The translations under genes were made by a program, and so were the position numbers. A DNA stretch of 11,561 bases from positions 1 to 11,561 of the forward strand of contig JBBQFC010000078.1 in the NCBI GenBank assembly GCA_038321615.1, given 5' to 3'. Below the pieces are notes generated by a model, which was not told the DNA's origin, did not search any database, and was given only the letters and a program-made list of their open reading frames with translations. Positions within the stretch are counted from its first letter, which is position 1. Every line of letters begins with the position of its first letter. Source of the DNA: JBBQFC01 sp038321615. GTDB lineage: Bacteria; Bacteroidota; Bacteroidia; Flavobacteriales_D; Cryomorphaceae. This document shows positions 9,001-11,561 of the stretch, piece by piece.

Positions 9001-9065
9001 CACCGGTTGTCTATAAGCTGATTCCCCCTAGAATAGTTTCTGGCACTCAAACGAATGCACAATGA
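6000..9065 (+). CDS. RND-family (AcrB/HAE1-type) multidrug efflux permease
   Basis: The 1021-residue pump has the standard RND plan. TM1 is near 12-30, followed by a large periplasmic loop (about 31-335) containing PRSEDP. TM2-TM7 fall between 336 and 545, a second large loop covers about 546-857, and TM8-TM12 run to about 1005. The proton-relay residues are present: D397-D398 in LGLLVDDSIVVVENIERW (TM4), K923 in GIEVKNSILLVDF (TM10), and R953 with T960 in EVRFLPIVLTSLTAIGG (TM11). These residues and the aspartate pair mark the hydrophobe/amphiphile (HAE1) branch rather than heavy-metal pumps. The substrate cannot be read from sequence. It should work as a trimer in the inner membrane with the adaptor and channel encoded just upstream. 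The frame is intact over 3 kb. Its stop overlaps the original ATG of the next, broken gene. Confidence 0.93.
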   Translation: MKISDYAVKNYQFTLVIFLMAIAVGITTVINMPRSEDPLIEAPQFAIIAVYPGTSPADMEELVIDPLEKEIYGLEDIKRIRTRTQNGVMVMQVDYIYESDVTEKYQELTREVNSLRNDLPADLYSLEVRRFTPSQVNILQIGLVSENASRAQMKKAAESLQESLEKVGELKQVEIFGIPDEIARIDLRLEKIAQMNIPLNAIIGSLLSELANIPGGTVEAGQKAFSVKTSGNYDSVDEIAATLVYSANGKTVALSDVADVRLDYEDSKHITRLNGHRAVFVTAALKEGTNISQVQKKYLPIIENFKSSLPENIAMELSFDQGESVNGRLSGLGIDFLIAILLVSITLLPLGGRAASIVMISIPLSLALGIVMLNYLGFTLNQLSIVGLVVALGLLVDDSIVVVENIERWMREGHSRMQATLLGTKQIGLSVVGCTVTLIIAFMPLVFLPEGSGDFIRGLPMAVICSVLASMFVSLTIIPFLSSRILKEHSGTYTGNLFLRSLQTGIHKTYAPVLERALRRPVLTLFISLFVFIGALGLFPVIGFSLFPQSEKPQFLINVITPQQTRIGETDRITREVETALLAAPDVKYFATNVGHGNPRIYYNEIPENERTDYAQIFVQLQNGTSVSQKQEITEALRQQFANIPGARIEVRNFEQGPPVKAPVEVRIFGENLDTLRSLSAKVETMLKANSGTIYVNNPVSNLNTEISVSIDKEKARSLAMNIADIDRTVRLAVAGLTLGEYSDDAGDKRDIVLTTPKEERASMASFQNLYVNNIMGAPVPLGQVADLQLVSSPLSIDHYNKIRTVSVTSFVQKGVLADRVFTETIEALDAFDFPEGYSYQLGGEYETGQEAFGGFQTVIIITVFLFIAVLVLLFKTFKSTIIVLSVIPLGLVGALFSLWITGNSLSFVAIVGLIALAGIEVKNSILLVDFTNQLRMEGKDLNTAIREAGEVRFLPIVLTSLTAIGGLMPIAISTNPLISPLAIVLIGGLISSTLLSRIVTPVVYKLIPPRIVSGTQTNAQ

Positions 9066-9829
9066 GCCTGCTGGAAACATTGCGCCTGGCGCAACGAAGA
9101 AATGTTTTATTTCGCTTTGGTTTGCCTTATAGGTGCATCGTGCTGCCTGGCAATGACCAAAGTTTCGAATAGGCAGGTTTTGGGTATAAATGCCTGGATC
9201 AAACCTTTGAAATTTTGCTTATCAACCTTGATTTTTGCCTGGGCTATCGGCTGGTATTCGTGCTATCCAGAGCAGAATGGGGAGCTCAAATTCATAAACT
9301 GGCTTATTAGTGTCTGCCTCGGTTGGGAGATTATTTACATTGCCTGCAGAGCAGGAAATGGCCAGCTTTCCATCTTTAACATGAGCTCTGGTTTCTATGC
9401 AGCCATGTTTTCGGTCATGGCTATTGCCACTACCATCGCTACCTTGGCTCCGGTCTATTTAGGCTTGAAATTTTTTTACCCAGCCTTTTCCAGCACCGCC
9501 CGATTACTACTTCTGGGCCATTCGATGGGGTTTTGTGGTTTTCGTGATTTTTGCTTTTCAAGGTTTCGCCATGGGCGCCAACTTAGCGCATACTGTTGGG
9601 GCTCTTGATGGAGAAGGGCATTCCTTTTTTCAACTGGAGCCTGAACAAAGGTGATTTGCGCGTGGCTCATTTGCTGGGAACGCACGCCCAGCAAGCACTT
9701 CCAATTGTGTCTTTCTATGCTTTGCGCAACCTTAAATGGACACTGGTAGTGGCCGGATTCTATTTCCTTTTGGCCGCAATTACCTGGGCGATGGCCCTTC
9801 AAGGAAGGCCGCTGGTTAAAGTCGTATAA
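9062..9829 (+). pseudogene. Frameshifted multi-pass membrane protein, last gene of the efflux operon
   Basis: The start ATG 9062 overlaps the pump stop (ATGA) and reads MSLLETLRLAQRR before the protein continues in the next frame at 9102 (MFYFALVCLIG...). That frame stays coherent to about 9470. It then shifts again (PDYYFWAIRWGFVVFVIFAF, then GANLAHTVGALDGE) and a third time near 9616 (GIPFFNWSLNKGDLRVAHLL to the TAA at 9827-9829). Likely sites are the AAA run at 9100-9102, the T7 run at 9471-9477 and GGG at 9616-9618. Removing one base from each restores a single protein of about 254 residues with about seven membrane segments. A gene caller would see two pieces, 9102-9608 and 9596-9829. 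I recognise the conserved look of HTVGA..DG..GIPFFNWS..GDLRVAH but know no function. Decay or sequencing errors are both possible. Confidence 0.75.
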
Positions 9830-9845
9830 TAAGGTATGGATACAT

Positions 9846-9991
9846 CTAAATATGTAGATCGTTCAAAATCGAATTCCGTCCTGTTCGGTTAGGGTAAGGC
9901 GCAAAAGGTCATTGCTCGACTCCTCGGCTATGGCAGACAGAGATATGCCCGGTGTTTTCAGTTGCTGTTGGGCCCTTTGAATAAAATCCAT
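9846..9991 (-). pseudogene. C-terminal remnant of a glyoxalase/VOC-family gene (copy A)
   Basis: Read on the minus strand from ATG at 9991-9989, the frame gives a short product containing DFIQRAQQQLKTPGISL and then LRLTLTEQDG before a premature TGA (9865-9863). The pattern FIQ..QQLK...GISL..IAEES...L.LT..DG is the C-terminal third of PhnB-like VOC proteins. Adding one base in the AATTC run restores DGNSILNDLHI and a stop at 9848-9846, closely matching the end of copy B. The similarity seems to continue upstream to about 10005 (RFFLET). It is a remnant with no start of its own gene and one frameshift. It lies just upstream of and divergent from the ATPase. Confidence 0.6.
9857..9900. repeat. 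44-bp direct repeat, left copy (VOC gene tail)
   Basis: This segment matches 11282-11326 with 4 mismatches and one missing base, in the same orientation. Both copies encode the LTLT.(D/E)..DG tail of a VOC protein on the minus strand. The pair flanks the ATPase gene. Confidence 0.75.
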
Positions 9992-10016
9992 TAACGTTTC
10001 GAGAAAGAAACGTTTA
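9991..10016. repeat. Inverted repeat upstream of the ATPase gene
   Basis: AACGTTTC (9993-10000) and GAAACGTT (10007-10014) are perfect complements with a 6-nt spacer, and the arms extend imperfectly to TTAACGTTTC/GAAACGTTTA. It lies 31 nt before the ATPase ATG and has no T-run, so an operator or mRNA hairpin is more likely than a terminator. It may also be incidental, because it falls in what looks like VOC-derived sequence. Confidence 0.4.
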
Positions 10017-10045
10017 AAGCTGAAAATCGTCTCTTTACCGAAACA

Positions 10046-11242
10046 ATGCAGGAGCTATTTGGCAAATATCGTAATCGAATACCTACCGTTTCCCTGCGGT
10101 TTGAGCGCTCGCTTTCCGAAAAAATCGATTGGGATGCCCGTGCGTTGAGCATCACAGGGGCGCGTGGAGTGGGAAAATCTACCCTCATGCTCCAGCATAT
10201 CAAACGCGCATTGCCTTTGTCCGAAACGCTTTATGTCTCCATGTACGACTTCTATTTCCGCAGTCACACGCACACCGAAACCGCCGAGACGTTTTACTTG
10301 AATGGTGGTCGCTATTTATATTTGGACGAAATCCATAAATATACCAGTTGGGAGCGCGAAGTAAAGTCCTTCTATGATTTTCATCCCGATCTACATTTGG
10401 TTGTTTCCGGATCTTCTATTTTGGCGCTTCAGCGTTCCGAAGCCGATTTGAGTCGAAGGATGCTGTATTACCACCTGCCCGAGCTTTCGATTCGAGAGTT
10501 TTTGGCGATTAAAGATTATATTGAGCTACCGGCTGTAAGTTTAGAAAATGTATGTACCGATCATGCCACGCTTGTGGATAGCATCAAGCAGGCTATTCCT
10601 TCACCGCTCAAATCCTTCACCGATTATCTAACTTTTGGAGCATACCCATTTTTTGCGGAGCGCACCGACACCTTTCTTATCCGTATTCACCAGCTGATAA
10701 ATGTTATTGTCGATTACGATCTTCCCGAAGTCCGCACTATCGGGGTAAGCACCCAAGCGAAGTTGAAGAAGCTCTTGTATGTGCTTTCCACTTCCGTGCC
10801 TTTTACACCCAACATCGCCAAACTTGCTACGCAGATTGAAACATCGCGCGTTCGCCTGCTGGAAATGCTGGATATGCTAGAAAAGGCTCAACTTATTCTT
10901 AACCTGCACAGTGCGTCGAAAGGAACAAGTTTCTTGAACAAGCCCCAGAAAATTTACTTGCACAATACCAGTCTCATTATGGCCTTAGCCGAAGGTGCGC
11001 CAAACGTGGGGAATCTTCGCGAAACCTTTTTATTCACACACTTGGATGGTGCCGGACATCACGTTACCTATCCGAAGACTGGAGACTTTTTGGTGGATGG
11101 AATTACGACCATTGAAGTCGGCAGAAAATCGAAAACTAAATCGCAGATTCAATTCGTTCCAGACGCCTATCTCGCACTCGATGCAGTAGAATATGGCAGT
11201 CCAGGCAAAATTCCGCTCTGGCTTTTTGGCTTTTTATATTGA
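10046..11242 (+). CDS. AAA_14 / DUF4143-type P-loop ATPase
   Basis: The 398-residue product follows the usual order of this prokaryotic ATPase family. Walker A is GARGVGKST (residues 38-46, K44). Walker B is YLYLDEIH (90-97, D94-E95). A sensor-like VVSGSS lies at 119-124, and the arginine pair R137-R138 sits in LSRRMLYYHLPELSIREFL. GAYPFF at 198-203 is followed by a winged-helix region (about 235-290) and the C-terminal DUF4143 domain. The latter contains GDFLVDG...TTIEVGRKSK (D347, D351, E357, K361), an arrangement resembling a PD-(D/E)XK nuclease core. The biological role of the family is poorly defined; ATP-dependent DNA transactions or defence are possibilities, not conclusions. The gene is a lone transcription unit without a recognisable antitoxin or partner. 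Two decayed VOC fragments flank it. ATG 10046 is supported because the family N-terminus begins shortly before Walker A. Confidence 0.85.
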   Translation: MQELFGKYRNRIPTVSLRFERSLSEKIDWDARALSITGARGVGKSTLMLQHIKRALPLSETLYVSMYDFYFRSHTHTETAETFYLNGGRYLYLDEIHKYTSWEREVKSFYDFHPDLHLVVSGSSILALQRSEADLSRRMLYYHLPELSIREFLAIKDYIELPAVSLENVCTDHATLVDSIKQAIPSPLKSFTDYLTFGAYPFFAERTDTFLIRIHQLINVIVDYDLPEVRTIGVSTQAKLKKLLYVLSTSVPFTPNIAKLATQIETSRVRLLEMLDMLEKAQLILNLHSASKGTSFLNKPQKIYLHNTSLIMALAEGAPNVGNLRETFLFTHLDGAGHHVTYPKTGDFLVDGITTIEVGRKSKTKSQIQFVPDAYLALDAVEYGSPGKIPLWLFGFLY

Positions 11243-11270
11243 TCCATTTCGGCAACCAATCAAGCAAACT

Positions 11271-11561
11271 TCACACATGCTGATCGATCAAAATCGAATT
11301 TCCGTCCGGGTCGGTTAGCGTAAGGCCTTCGGTTTAGAGTTCCTTTAGGATCGGGCGCACATCGTCGAATTTTTCCGAAAGCTGCGCATATTCATCCCAT
11401 CCGTGATTGAATGTTAAAAAATTACCTTCAAATAAGCTTTGGAAAAGACCGATCAAGGGTTTTCCAGTTTTAATAATAAGGTAGCTGTGGGCTGTGTCGC
11501 CACCGAAAGGGGTAAACCCAGGCTTTCCGTAGAAAGCTTTTGAGATGGCGAGGTCTTTTAA
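11271..11561 (-). pseudogene. Glyoxalase/VOC-family gene with premature stop and deletion (copy B, partial)
   Basis: On the minus strand the frame enters from beyond the right edge and encodes typical PhnB-like VOC sequence: LKDLAISKAFYGKPGFTPFG, then KPLIGLFQSLFEGNFLTFNH and GWDEYAQLSEKFDDVRPILKEL. It is stopped by TAA at 11334-11336. Directly after the stop, in the same frame, the family tail resumes (EGLTLTDPDGNSILIDQHV) and ends at TGA 11273-11271. The stretch between LKEL and LTLTDPDG is 6 codons, including the stop, against 19 in copy A. A deletion of about 13 codons and a stop have therefore removed the start of the last strand region. Intact relatives are small cytoplasmic dioxygenase/glyoxalase-like proteins. 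A caller would report 11334-11561 as a truncated CDS. It is convergent with the ATPase (28 nt gap). Confidence 0.75.
11282..11326. repeat. 45-bp direct repeat, right copy (VOC gene tail)
   Basis: This is the partner of 9857-9900 in the same orientation, about 1.4 kb away. Similarity stops abruptly at 11326, exactly where copy B has lost its internal segment, and fades gradually toward the stop codon. Confidence 0.75.

Noticed and set aside
9062..9829. Programmed ribosomal frameshifting in the last operon gene
   Set aside because: Three separate shifts in the same direction at unrelated short runs, without a known slippery-site arrangement, fit decay or sequence error better.
9830..11280. Toxin-antitoxin or insertion-sequence origin of the ATPase segment
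   Set aside because: No small partner gene, no transposase and no terminal inverted repeats with a target duplication were found; the flanking repeats are VOC coding sequence.

Overview
The window looks like a chromosomal segment of a Bacteroidota (Flavobacteriia-like) bacterium. The grounds are a Bacteroidetes-type promoter (TTG, 21 nt, TATCTTTG) in front of a tetR gene, the lack of convincing Shine-Dalgarno sequences, and a lipoprotein efflux adaptor between tolC-type and RND genes. The genus cannot be named from sequence alone.

Layout. At the left edge (2-148, +) is the tail of a protein that looks like a formylglycine-generating-enzyme/SUMF1-type domain. A gap of about 550 bp follows with no supportable gene. 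A seven-helix membrane protein of unknown function (777-1595, +) comes next; its annotated GTG start probably hides a lost or frameshifted N-terminus. Then come a gap with little in it, an alpha/beta-hydrolase esterase (1900-2631, +), and a short coding-like remnant on the minus strand (2628-2798).

The core is a TetR-controlled tripartite efflux locus, all on +: tetR (2935), a TolC-type outer-membrane channel (3571), a lipoprotein periplasmic adaptor (4942) and an HAE1-type RND pump (6000). Adaptor and pump overlap by ATGA. The pump and a fifth, now broken, membrane-protein gene (9062-9829) also meet in an ATGA overlap. A perfect 19-bp palindrome sits between the -33 and -7 elements of the tetR promoter, and a degenerate copy with an identical left arm sits at the start of the tolC-type gene. 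This suggests that the repressor controls both itself and the pump. The adaptor and channel would link the inner-membrane pump to the outside, exporting an unknown compound by proton-motive force.

The right part shows decay and rearrangement. The fifth operon gene carries three separate one-base frameshifts that add up to three bases. Beyond it, an AAA_14/DUF4143-type ATPase (10046-11242, +) is bracketed by two damaged remnants of glyoxalase/VOC-family genes (both minus strand). These share a 44/45-bp near-identical stretch in direct orientation. Whether the ATPase arrived by insertion into, or rearrangement of, a VOC locus is an inference. No CRISPR array, tRNA, rRNA or insertion sequence was seen.
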